This document shows, piece by piece, positions 32,458 to 39,315 of a stretch of DNA of 48,105 nucleotides (positions are counted from its first letter, which is position 1; every line of letters starts with the position of its first letter). Position numbers and translations under genes: made by a program. This DNA comes from Phycisphaerae bacterium. GTDB lineage: Bacteria > Planctomycetota > Phycisphaerae > FEN-1346 > JAACEH01. Below the pieces are notes generated by a model, which searched no databases, had not been told where the DNA came from, and saw nothing but the letters and a program-made list of their open reading frames with translations. The DNA lies in contig JAAYDY010000119.1 of NCBI GenBank assembly GCA_012729015.1, forward strand, positions 1 through 48,105, in the 5' to 3' direction.

Positions 32458-32684
32458 GACGCGCTCTTGAGCGGAAGGGTCTTGTCATCCAGCATCGCCG
32501 CCGCGTACTCCAGCGCCTGGCGGATGTCCTCATCATCCAGTTCCGGGTACTCGCGCCGGACCTCTTCCCGGTCTGGGTGCAAGGCAAGCACTTCCACCAC
32601 TCGCCGCACGGTCAGCCGCAGATGGCGGATGCAGGGTTGCCCGTTCAGTCGATCCGGGTCGCGCGTGATGCGGTCAAAAGCCAT
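32454..32684 (-). CDS. DUF433 antitoxin
   Basis: A 76-aa DUF433 protein: ITRDPDRLNGQPCIRHLRLTVRRVVE, YPELDDEDIRQALEYAA, the complete family pattern with a helix-turn-helix-like fold. DUF433 proteins pair with DUF5615 toxins as antitoxins and autorepress. The promoter at 32712-32740 has consensus spacing, and AGGAGG is 8 nt before the ATG. Confidence 0.9.
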   Translation of the reverse strand: MAFDRITRDPDRLNGQPCIRHLRLTVRRVVEVLALHPDREEVRREYPELDDEDIRQALEYAAAMLDDKTLPLKSAS

Positions 32685-32711
32685 TGTCGTGCCCTCCTTG
32701 TTCCTGAACAG

Positions 32712-32740
32712 ATTATAACCGCAGCCGGCGCCTTGGCCAA
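32712..32740 (-). promoter_or_regulatory. Strong sigma-70-type promoter of the toxin-antitoxin pair
   Basis: Minus strand TTGGCC (32740-32735), 17-nt spacer, consensus TATAAT (32717-32712), 28 nt before the antitoxin start, giving a short leader. Confidence 0.7.
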
Positions 32741-32778
32741 GTGTGCATGTCGCGCAGGGCTCGCACGATCTGCCGGGG

Positions 32779-33711
32779 TCAGGCGTGTTTCAGGGCTCGC
32801 ACGCGGGCGGTGACGTCGGCCGTGGCGGGCAGGGGGAGGCCGTGGTGCGCCGCCAGTCGCAGCAGCGCTGTGCCCAGGAACTCGATCTCGGTCGCGCGAC
32901 CGGCCCGAACGTCCTGCCACATGCTGGAGACGTTGTCGGCGGTGGCGCGTGCGGCATCGAGGGCGGCCGCCTCGGCCTGCTGGTCCGACAGGGCGACGCC
33001 CTCGGCCCGGGCGACGGCGGCGGCCTCGCGAGCCAGCGCGAGCATCTGCCGGCGGAGGTCGTCGCGCTCGGCCAGTTGGCCGTTGCGGACCTCCTCCAGG
33101 GCCGTCAGCGGATTGATCGCGACGTTGACGGCCAGCTTGCGCCACAGGGCGGGCCGCAGGTCGTCCTCGACCGTGGCCGGCAGGCCGGCCGAGCCCAGCA
33201 GCGTGGCGGCGGCTTCGGCATGCGGCCGCAGCGGCGGCGATCCGTCCAGCAGGGTGGGCAGGTTCGCGACGTGGCGGACGATGCCGTCGGGGCCGCGGTT
33301 GGCGGCCTGGTACGTGACCGACGCCACGAGGCGGTGCCGCGCTGCGGCGGCGCCGAGCCCCTGTCGCAGGGCGTCCAGGACGCCGAGGCCGTTCTGGAGC
33401 GTCAGGAGGGTGGTCGGGTGAGGCAGGTCGGCCAGTTGGCGGCCGGCGTCGGCCAGGGCGGGGCACTTGACGCAGACGACGGCCAGGTCGGCCGCAGGCA
33501 GGTCGGCGGCGCGCGTGGTCGCGCGGCAGCGGGCCCGCAGGCGTCTGGTCTCGGTTTCCAGGAGCAGCCCGTCGCGATTCAGCCGCGCCGCGCGGTCGGG
33601 CGAGTGGTCCAGCACGTGGACCTCGTGTCCGGCGGCGTGCAGGCGTACGGCCAGCAGGGTGCCGATGGCTCCGGGGCCGACGATGACGATGCGATGGGGC
33701 GAGTGGGCCAT
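32779..33711 (-). CDS. panE: 2-dehydropantoate 2-reductase (ketopantoate reductase)
   Basis: A 310-aa NADPH-dependent enzyme of pantothenate biosynthesis that reduces ketopantoate to pantoate. The Rossmann start is IVIVGPGAIGTLLAVRL, then VVCVKCPALADA, LTLQNGLG, and the catalytic-domain segment LWRKLAVNVAINPLTALEEVRNGQL with the active-site Lys, followed by SSMWQDVRAGRATEIEFLG. Length and order fit PanE. The related ApbA-type family includes broader 2-oxoacid reductases, so the substrate is likely but not certain. No clear Shine-Dalgarno at the ATG. No other pan gene is near. Confidence 0.88.
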   Translation of the reverse strand: MAHSPHRIVIVGPGAIGTLLAVRLHAAGHEVHVLDHSPDRAARLNRDGLLLETETRRLRARCRATTRAADLPAADLAVVCVKCPALADAGRQLADLPHPTTLLTLQNGLGVLDALRQGLGAAAARHRLVASVTYQAANRGPDGIVRHVANLPTLLDGSPPLRPHAEAAATLLGSAGLPATVEDDLRPALWRKLAVNVAINPLTALEEVRNGQLAERDDLRRQMLALAREAAAVARAEGVALSDQQAEAAALDAARATADNVSSMWQDVRAGRATEIEFLGTALLRLAAHHGLPLPATADVTARVRALKHA

Positions 33712-33791
33712 GGCCTGCGGTTCCCGAAACGGACAGTGGGTCGGACGTCGCGGGGTCGATTTTACCCGGCCGCGCGGCGTCGGGGAATAGC

Positions 33792-33819
33792 CTTGCCTGG
33801 ACGTTGTCGGCGTGTAGAA
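33792..33819 (+). promoter_or_regulatory. Sigma-70-type promoter for mgtE
   Basis: TTGCCT (33792-33797), 16-nt spacer, TAGAAT (33814-33819), 44 nt before the mgtE start. Same boxes as the leuB promoter. Confidence 0.45.
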
Positions 33820-33863
33820 TCACGGCGTGTCGGCATATCGGTCGGCGAAAGGCGGTGACGACC

Positions 33864-35222
33864 ATGGTCAAGGAACTCCTCGTGCCGGAAATCCGCGAGC
33901 TTCTCGAACAGAACGACCTGGCGACGATCACGACCGTCGTGGCCGAGATGCACCCGGCGGCGGCGGGAGAACTGCTGGGCGGCCTGAACCCGGACGAGAT
34001 CGCGCGGATCCTGCCCACCCTGCCGCTCCAGTTCCAGGCCGACGTGTTCAGCCACTTCGAGATGCCGATGCAGGTGGCGCTGGTCGAGGGGCAGGGGCGT
34101 GGGCAGGTGGCGCGGCTGCTGGAGGAGATGCCGCCGGACGACCGGGCCGACCTGATCCGCGCCCTGGACGAGCAGGTGCAGCGTGAGCTGATGCCGCTGC
34201 TGGCCCAGGCCGAACGGGCCGATATCCGTCGCCTGACGAGTTACCCCGAGGACAGCGTCGGTGCGGTCATGACGACCGATTACGCGACGGTGCCCGAGGA
34301 CATCACGGCCGGCGAGGCGCTGGAGCGGCTGCGGCACGCGGCTCCCGACGCCGAGACCATCTACTACGTGTACGTGACCGACGCCGAGCGGCACCTCAAG
34401 GGGGTCTTCTCCCTGAAGACGCTGATCCTGGCCAAGCCGGAGCGCAAGATCAGCAGCCTGATGATCAGCGACGTTCAGAGCGTCCGCGTGACCGACGACC
34501 GGGAGACCGTGGCGCAGGAGGTGGCCAAGTACGACTGGCTCGCGATGCCCGTGGTGGACGACGTGGGCCGGCTGGTGGGCCTGGTGACCGTGGACGACGT
34601 GATCGACGTCATCGAGGACGAGGCCGACGAGGACATCTACCACCTGGGCGCCGCGGGCAAGCCGCTGGACGGCTACTTCCAGGTCGGCGCGCTGCGGATG
34701 GCGTGGCAGCGGTTGCCGTGGCTTCTGCTGCTGGTGCTGGTGGGGTTCGTGACGGCGAGCGTCGTCAAGGCGTTCGGCCGCCTGGGCGACGAGCTGGCGC
34801 TGACGGTCGTGGCGTTCAATACGATGCTCCTGGGCAGCGGCGGCAACGCCTCGACGCAGACGACGACGGTCATTGTACGCGGGCTGGCCACGGGCGAACT
34901 GACCCGCAAGGACGCCGGCCGCGTGTTTCGCAAGGAACTGGCGGTGGCCCTGATTGCCGGCGTGGCTCTGGCGGTGCTGGCCGCGACGCGGGTGATCATC
35001 AGCGACCACAACTGGGCGCTTGCCCTGACGGTCGCCCTGGCGATGATCGCGACGATCATCATCGCCAAGAGCCTCGGCGGCATGTTGCCCCTGGTGATGG
35101 ACCGAATCGGCCTGGATCCGGCCCTGATGTCGGCGCCGCTCATCACGACGATCCTCGACGTGGTGACGCTGACGGTGTACCTGCTGCTGGCCATGGCGAT
35201 TATGCTGCACGTCGGCGGGTGA
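33864..35222 (+). CDS. mgtE: Magnesium transporter MgtE
   Basis: A 452-aa MgtE-type Mg2+ channel. The N-terminal cytoplasmic domain (about 1-115, superhelical, LPLQFQADVFSHF, LLEEMPPDDRADLIRALD), two CBS repeats (about 120-250, VGAVMTTDYATV and VTDDRETVAQEVAKYDWLAMPVVDD) that sense Mg2+, and a membrane domain of about 5 helices (280-452) containing the conserved pore segment LLGSGGNASTQTTTVIVRGLATGEL. Full length. The ATG at 33864 is preceded by GGCGGTG. Divergent from panE. A dispersed hairpin element begins 2 nt after the stop. Confidence 0.94.
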   Translation: MVKELLVPEIRELLEQNDLATITTVVAEMHPAAAGELLGGLNPDEIARILPTLPLQFQADVFSHFEMPMQVALVEGQGRGQVARLLEEMPPDDRADLIRALDEQVQRELMPLLAQAERADIRRLTSYPEDSVGAVMTTDYATVPEDITAGEALERLRHAAPDAETIYYVYVTDAERHLKGVFSLKTLILAKPERKISSLMISDVQSVRVTDDRETVAQEVAKYDWLAMPVVDDVGRLVGLVTVDDVIDVIEDEADEDIYHLGAAGKPLDGYFQVGALRMAWQRLPWLLLLVLVGFVTASVVKAFGRLGDELALTVVAFNTMLLGSGGNASTQTTTVIVRGLATGELTRKDAGRVFRKELAVALIAGVALAVLAATRVIISDHNWALALTVALAMIATIIIAKSLGGMLPLVMDRIGLDPALMSAPLITTILDVVTLTVYLLLAMAIMLHVGG

Positions 35223-35223
35223 C

Positions 35224-35326
35224 GCGTGGCTGTCCCTCGACCGTGCTCGGGAACTGCGGCAAGCGGCCACCCTACGGGCACGGGGGCGGACGGGGGACGC
35301 GTGGGTCCGGGGGACCCGCCCTACAT
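35224..35326 (+). repeat. Dispersed hairpin element module A plus GGGTCC hairpin, at mgtE 3' end
   Basis: GCGTGGCTGTCCCTCGAC, GTGCTCGGGAACTGCG then AAGCGGCCACCCT (35224-35271) is module A with compensating-type changes in the stem; it starts directly after the mgtE stop. At 35300-35322 GTGGGTCCGGGGGACCCGCC is a second hairpin shared with 27312-27333. Confidence 0.85.
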
Positions 35327-35327
35327 G

Positions 35328-36188
35328 CTACAGGTCGTCCAGTCGGCCGGCGCGCTGATGCTTCAGCAGGCGGGTCATCCAGGGCAGCGCCAGGGCCGTG
35401 AAGTGTTCTCCGAAGTACAGGTATCGCACAAACGCGGGACGCCACCCGATCTGGCGCAGCCTCTCCCTGTTCGACAAGTGGTCGGTGCGAAACGGCAGAG
35501 TGCCTGCCGGCACGGCATGGCGCCGGTCGTTGGCTCCGAACGCCAGCGCGCCGAACCCGTTGACCAGCCAGTCCAGCGGCGACCAGACGTTGGCCATTTC
35601 GTCGCAGGCGGCCAGCGACGCGCTCAGGTCGTAGCCGCGGCTGACCGTGGCGGTCTGCAACAGGACGCTGCGGACGCGAACGCCGGGCGGCAGCCGGCGC
35701 AGGGCCTCGAGGGCGATGAATCCGCCGGAGGAGTAGGTCACGAGGTGGACCGGCGAGCCGGGGTGCTCGGTCGCGTGGCGCGTGATGCGGTCGGCCAGCC
35801 GTTGGGCGTGACGGAGGTTGCGGCGGTAGCCCATGAGGTCGGGCAGCACGAAGACGGCGCCCCAGACGCTGGACCACTGGAACATCTCGATGCGGTCGCT
35901 CAGGCCGACGGTCTCTGCGGCCGCCACGAAGCTGCGGTAGGCCCACTTCAGCCCCGTCCAGGCCACCGGCTCGACGAAGAGCGTGAGGCCCTGTCGGGCG
36001 TCGCCGGTGGCGCGGCCGAGGATGAGGCGGTCGCGGACGAACTGTGTTGCCCAGATGGCGGCCACCGTGGCGGCGCCCCAGTACCGGACCGGTTTCCCAT
36101 GATCCACACACACAGCCCAGGCCACAGGCAGCGCCAGGGCGACCAGGTACGCAGCAATGGCGAGGCGGTTGCGCGCGGCAAGGGTCAC
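35328..36188 (-). CDS. Alpha/beta-hydrolase-like membrane-associated protein
   Basis: A 286-aa protein. An N-terminal hydrophobic segment pair (about residues 8-48) is followed by an alpha/beta-hydrolase-like core with the nucleophile segment VHLVTYSSGGFIALEAL, where the usual GxSxG is TYSSG. Other catalytic residues were not placed with confidence (candidates: the Asp in the SPLDWL stretch and a late His in FGEHFTAL). It begins with GTG overlapping the DUF190 stop by 4 nt (GTGA), so it is third in the crcB operon. Substrate unknown. Activity is plausible but not shown. Confidence 0.72.
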   Translation of the reverse strand: MTLAARNRLAIAAYLVALALPVAWAVCVDHGKPVRYWGAATVAAIWATQFVRDRLILGRATGDARQGLTLFVEPVAWTGLKWAYRSFVAAAETVGLSDRIEMFQWSSVWGAVFVLPDLMGYRRNLRHAQRLADRITRHATEHPGSPVHLVTYSSGGFIALEALRRLPPGVRVRSVLLQTATVSRGYDLSASLAACDEMANVWSPLDWLVNGFGALAFGANDRRHAVPAGTLPFRTDHLSNRERLRQIGWRPAFVRYLYFGEHFTALALPWMTRLLKHQRAGRLDDL

Positions 36189-36553
36189 GGGACATGGTCC
36201 TCGGCGGGCGTCGTGCCTCGGTCGCGGTAGGCCAGGACGCGGACTTTCTCGACCGTGACCAGGCCGTCGGCGACCATGCGGTTGACCTCGGGCAGGAAGG
36301 CCTCGATGCGCTCCGAGCGGTCCACGATCTCGACCACCACGGGCAGGTCGGCGCTGAGGCGCAGGATCGACGCGGTGTGCAGCCGCGAGTTCTTGCCGAA
36401 TCCCATCGCGCCCTTGAGGACGGTGGCGCCGGCCAGGCCGCGACGGCGGGCCTCCAGGACGAGGGCCTCGTAGAGCGGACGCCCGTCGCAGCGGTCGCCC
36501 TCGCCGATGAAGATGCGAAGCAGCTCGACCTCGTGTGGACCTTCCAGCGGCAT
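36185..36553 (-). CDS. DUF190 PII-like protein, CrcB-associated
   Basis: A 122-aa DUF190 protein, a small domain distantly like the PII signalling family and commonly encoded beside crcB fluoride channels. Motifs: LLRIFIGEGDR, PLYEALVLEARRRGLAGATVLKGAMGFG, VVVEIVDRSERIEAFLPEV. The ATG at 36553 has AGGAGGA 5 nt upstream. It lies 29 nt after crcB and overlaps the hydrolase-like gene by 4 nt. A regulatory link to fluoride or nucleotide sensing is an inference from the family. Confidence 0.9.
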   Translation of the reverse strand: MPLEGPHEVELLRIFIGEGDRCDGRPLYEALVLEARRRGLAGATVLKGAMGFGKNSRLHTASILRLSADLPVVVEIVDRSERIEAFLPEVNRMVADGLVTVEKVRVLAYRDRGTTPAEDHVP

Positions 36554-36582
36554 GGCGTTCCTCCTGTGGCGGCGGCGAGCGG

Positions 36583-36978
36583 TCATCTCCAGGCGGCGCG
36601 GGCCAGCGTCATGCCGAGCCAGACGCCGAGCAGGCCCAGCGCCACGCTGGCGGCGACGTTGGCGACGGCGGCCGGCCATCGGCCGGCGGCCACCAGGTGC
36701 ATTGTTTCCAGCCCGAACGTGCTGAACGTCGTGAAGGCGCCGAGCAGGCCGACCATCAGCATCAGCCGCATCTCGGGCCCCAGGAGCGACTTCTCGTCGC
36801 CCATGACCCACAGGCCGCCGATGACGAAGCAGCCCACGAGGTTGACCACGAGCGTGCCCCAGGGAAACGTGGAGTCGGGAATGCGGCTGTGGATCAGCCC
36901 GCCGAGGCCGTAGCGGAGCAGGGCTCCGGCGGCCCCGCCGGCGGCAATCCACAGAAGTTTGATCGCAGTCGCGAGCAT
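36583..36978 (-). CDS. crcB: Fluoride channel CrcB/Fluc
   Basis: A 131-aa fluoride exporter that works as an antiparallel dimer. Four hydrophobic segments and the family motifs GGAAGALLRYGLGG, FPWGTLVVNLVGCFVIG and LLGAFTTFSTFGLET, with the conserved Asn and Phe residues of the fluoride path. The ATG at 36978 is used; an in-frame GTG lies at 36984. No Shine-Dalgarno is evident, and the best promoter match (36988-37016) would start transcription about 3 nt before the ATG. No fluoride riboswitch was found upstream. First gene of crcB-DUF190-hydrolase. Confidence 0.93.
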   Translation of the reverse strand: MLATAIKLLWIAAGGAAGALLRYGLGGLIHSRIPDSTFPWGTLVVNLVGCFVIGGLWVMGDEKSLLGPEMRLMLMVGLLGAFTTFSTFGLETMHLVAAGRWPAAVANVAASVALGLLGVWLGMTLARAAWR

Positions 36979-36987
36979 GGCCACCGC

Positions 36988-37016
36988 AGACTAATCGGCC
37001 CAGGCGGGCCGGTCAA
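36988..37016 (-). promoter_or_regulatory. Possible promoter of the crcB operon
   Basis: Minus strand TTGACC (37016-37011), 17-nt spacer, TAGTCT (36993-36988). If used, the transcript would be nearly leaderless for crcB. Confidence 0.4.
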
Positions 37017-37074
37017 GGCAAAACAGAGGAGGAGCCCAAACAGGGGTGGACGTCACGTCTGCGGGCAGGGGTGC

Positions 37075-37113
37075 CACACTTTGGAGCGACGCCGCAGGCG
37101 ACGCCAAAGTGTG
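37075..37113. repeat. Palindromic repeat, CACACTTTGG type
   Basis: CACACTTTGG (37075-37084) and CCAAAGTGTG (37104-37113) enclose GCGACGCCGCAGGCGACG. The same block without the left arm is at 10804-10831. Confidence 0.75.
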
Positions 37114-37120
37114 TGAGGCA

Positions 37121-37220
37121 GCGGGTGGCTGCTTGACGTAGTTCCCGAGCCCGTCGAGGGGCAGCCACGCGGACGGTTCAAGCCATTCGGCAGGCCTGAC
37201 GGGGCAGGCTGGCACCCGGC
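37121..37220 (-). repeat. Dispersed hairpin element, complete composite copy
   Basis: Module A stem GGGTGGCTGC (37123-37132) with GCAGCCAC (37161-37168), CGCGGACGG spacer, then CAAGCCATTCGGCA and module B with GGCACCCGGC. Nearly identical in layout to the 37447-37545 copy. Between the two copies is a GGGGCGGCTC/GAGCCGCCC hairpin (37234-37254). Confidence 0.85.
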
Positions 37221-37341
37221 AACACACACCGTAGGGGCGGCTCGTGAGCCGCCCTCGTCGTGGCTTGACACTCGCGGGCCGCTGGCGAGCGAACCCAACC
37301 GCGTTGCCCGCCCATTCTTGCATCGGCAAGGCCGGTGTACC

Positions 37342-37377
37342 TGCGGTGTGAGAGCCTGCGTGCCCGCAAACATGACG
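37342..37377 (+). repeat. Dispersed repeat, GAGAGCCTGCGT type
   Basis: 36 nt matching 10926-10961 at 31 positions. At both sites a CACACTTTGG-type palindrome lies nearby. No hairpin is evident within it. Confidence 0.65.
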
Positions 37378-37446
37378 AAAGCAGCGGGGGCGAGCCCATG
37401 AGGCCCGCCCCCGAAAGTATATAGCGTGCGGCGATCTCAGTGAGCG

Positions 37447-37545
37447 GCGGGTGGCTGCTTGCCGTGTCAGGTTCCGAGCCTGTCGAGGAGCAGCCACGCG
37501 GACGGCTCAAGCCATTTGGCATGCCTGACGGGGCAGGCACCCGGC
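37447..37545 (-). repeat. Dispersed hairpin element, complete copy at pntB 3' end
   Basis: Module A stem GGGTGGCTGC with GCAGCCACGC, loop TGTCAGGTTCCGAGCCTGTC, spacer, CAAGCCATTTGGCA and module B core TGCCTGACGGGGCAGGCA. On the minus strand it begins 37 nt after the pntB stop in the gene's sense direction. Confidence 0.85.
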
Positions 37546-37582
37546 TCGGGCCAGCCGACGGCGGCCGGGCCGGCGTCCTGGT

Positions 37583-39025
37583 CTATGTCGTCTGGGTCAG
37601 GGCGCCAGCCAGTGCGGCGACGGACTCTTTGGCATCGCCGAGCATCAGGATGGTTCCGGGCCGGTCGTAGAGGGTGTTGGGGACTCCCGCGTAACCGGGC
37701 TTGCGGTCGAAATTGCAGACGATCAGGCCGCGAGCCTCGCATGCCTTGAGCACGGGCATACCGTAGATGGGTGTGCCGACGGCGGTCATGGCGGCCGGAT
37801 TGATCACGTCGTTGGCTCCGACGACGATCGCCAGGTCGGCTTGCGGCAGCAGGGCGTTCGCGGCATCGAGGTCCAGGAGTTTGTCATACGACACGTCCGC
37901 CTCGGCCAGCAGCACGTTCATGTGCCCCGGCATGCGTCCGGCGACGGGGTGAATCGCGTAGGTGACCTTCTTGCCGCGGCCTTCGAGCAGGTCGGCCAGT
38001 TGCTTGACCTGCTGCTGCGCCTGGGCCAGGGCCATGCCGTAGCCGGGAATGATGACGATGTTCTCCGCGCGGTTCAGGAGTTCGGCGGTCGTGGGTTGGT
38101 GCGCGTCAGCGGGCGCGTGGTCGCTCGGCGCGTGCGCCGGCGTGTCGAGGGACGGATCGGCGGTGGTCGGCGCAGCAGTCGCGGCAGCGGCCGCCGCCGG
38201 GGCCGGGCGTATGCCGGAGATGACCGCCAGGAGCGAGCGGTTCATCGCGCGGCACATGATCTGGGTAAGAATGAGCCCGGCGGTGCCGACGACCGCGCCG
38301 ACGGCCACCAGCAGAAGATCCTTGACGGCGAATCCTGCAATCGCAGCCGCGACGCCCGATAGCGAGTTCAGCAACGAAATGGTCACGGGCATGTCGGCGC
38401 CGCCGATGCGCAGGGCGAAAACCACGCCGTAGACCAGGCACAGACACGTCAGGGTCAGGGTGATTGCAGTACGCAGCCCCGGGACCGGGCCGGACAGGGC
38501 GACCAGGGCGGCCGCCGCGACGAGCAGCAGGGCGGCCATGGTCCGGTAGCCAGGGATCGCGACGGACCGCTGGGTCATGAGGCCGTGGAGCTTGCCGGCG
38601 GCGACGAGGCTTCCGCTGAGCGTGGCGGCGCCGACGGCGAGGGCCAGTGCGGCGATGATCCGGTCGGCGGTGGAGGCCGCCGGAGCGTCGGCCGCAACGG
38701 CGACCAGGATGACCGCGCCGACGAGGGCCGATGCCGCGCCGCCCAGGCCGTTCAGCAGGGCCACGATCTGGGGCATGCGGATCATTGTGGCCCGCAGCGC
38801 CAGCACGAGGCCGACAAGGAGACCGGCGGCCAGGGCAACCAGCGGTACCCGCCACTGGGCGGCGTCGGCGCCGACGCCGAGGATTGTCGCCACGATGGCC
38901 ACCGCGACGCACGCGGCCAGCAGGAGGTTGCCTCGCACGGCGGTGCCGGGCGAGTTCATCAGGCGGATGCCGATCAGGATGCCGCCGACCAGCACCACTG
39001 CAACGATGAGCGTGGCAGGGGTCAT
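37583..39025 (-). CDS. pntB: NAD(P) transhydrogenase subunit beta
   Basis: A 480-aa subunit of the proton-translocating transhydrogenase that uses the proton gradient to reduce NADP+ with NADH. The first about 270 residues form membrane helices (dII), including the conserved LLNGLGGAASALVGA and RIGGADMPVTISLLNSLSGVAAAIAGF. After an Ala/Pro/His-rich linker (about 275-320) comes the NADP-binding dIII: IIPGYGMALAQAQQQV, HPVAGRMPGHMNVLLAEADV, LAIVVGANDVINPAA, FDRKPGYAGVPN and MLGDAKES. The ATG has AAAGGAGA upstream and overlaps the preceding pntA2 gene (ATGA). Confidence 0.95.
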   Translation of the reverse strand: MTPATLIVAVVLVGGILIGIRLMNSPGTAVRGNLLLAACVAVAIVATILGVGADAAQWRVPLVALAAGLLVGLVLALRATMIRMPQIVALLNGLGGAASALVGAVILVAVAADAPAASTADRIIAALALAVGAATLSGSLVAAGKLHGLMTQRSVAIPGYRTMAALLLVAAAALVALSGPVPGLRTAITLTLTCLCLVYGVVFALRIGGADMPVTISLLNSLSGVAAAIAGFAVKDLLLVAVGAVVGTAGLILTQIMCRAMNRSLLAVISGIRPAPAAAAAATAAPTTADPSLDTPAHAPSDHAPADAHQPTTAELLNRAENIVIIPGYGMALAQAQQQVKQLADLLEGRGKKVTYAIHPVAGRMPGHMNVLLAEADVSYDKLLDLDAANALLPQADLAIVVGANDVINPAAMTAVGTPIYGMPVLKACEARGLIVCNFDRKPGYAGVPNTLYDRPGTILMLGDAKESVAALAGALTQTT

Positions 39026-39315
39026 GCGGTCTCCTTTGCGCTGCCGCCCTTGAACATGCGCAGCATGCGGTGGGTCACGACGAATCCGGCGGTGACGTTG
39101 ACCATCGCCAGGGCCACGGCCACGGAGGCCAGGGCGCGGCCGAGCGGCGTCGGGCTCTCGACGGCTGCCAACAGGGCGGCCAGCACCGTGATGCCGGACA
39201 GCGCGTTCATGCCGGACATCAGCGGGGTGTGGAGCAAGCTGGGCACGGCGCCGAGCAGCCGGTAACCGACGGCCGTGGCCAGGATGCAGGCAATGACCAG
39301 GACCAGCGCGCTCAT
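39022..39315 (-). CDS. pntA2: NAD(P) transhydrogenase alpha subunit, membrane part
   Basis: A 97-aa membrane protein equal to the C-terminal dII part of E. coli PntA, here a separate gene: VGYRLLGAVPSLLHTPLMSGMNALSGITVLAAL then VNVTAGFVVTHRMLRMFK. Three to four helices. It overlaps pntA1 (39312-39315) and pntB (39022-39025) by 4 nt each, so the complex is made by coupled translation. Confidence 0.92.
   Translation of the reverse strand: MSALVLVIACILATAVGYRLLGAVPSLLHTPLMSGMNALSGITVLAALLAAVESPTPLGRALASVAVALAMVNVTAGFVVTHRMLRMFKGGSAKETA

Noticed and set aside
36985..37070. Fluoride riboswitch upstream of crcB
   Set aside because: Looked for the GAUGG-type and later conserved segments on the minus strand; none were found.
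37121..37545. CRISPR array
   Set aside because: Two copies of a 100-nt hairpin element about 325 nt apart are not a repeat-spacer array, and no cas gene is present.
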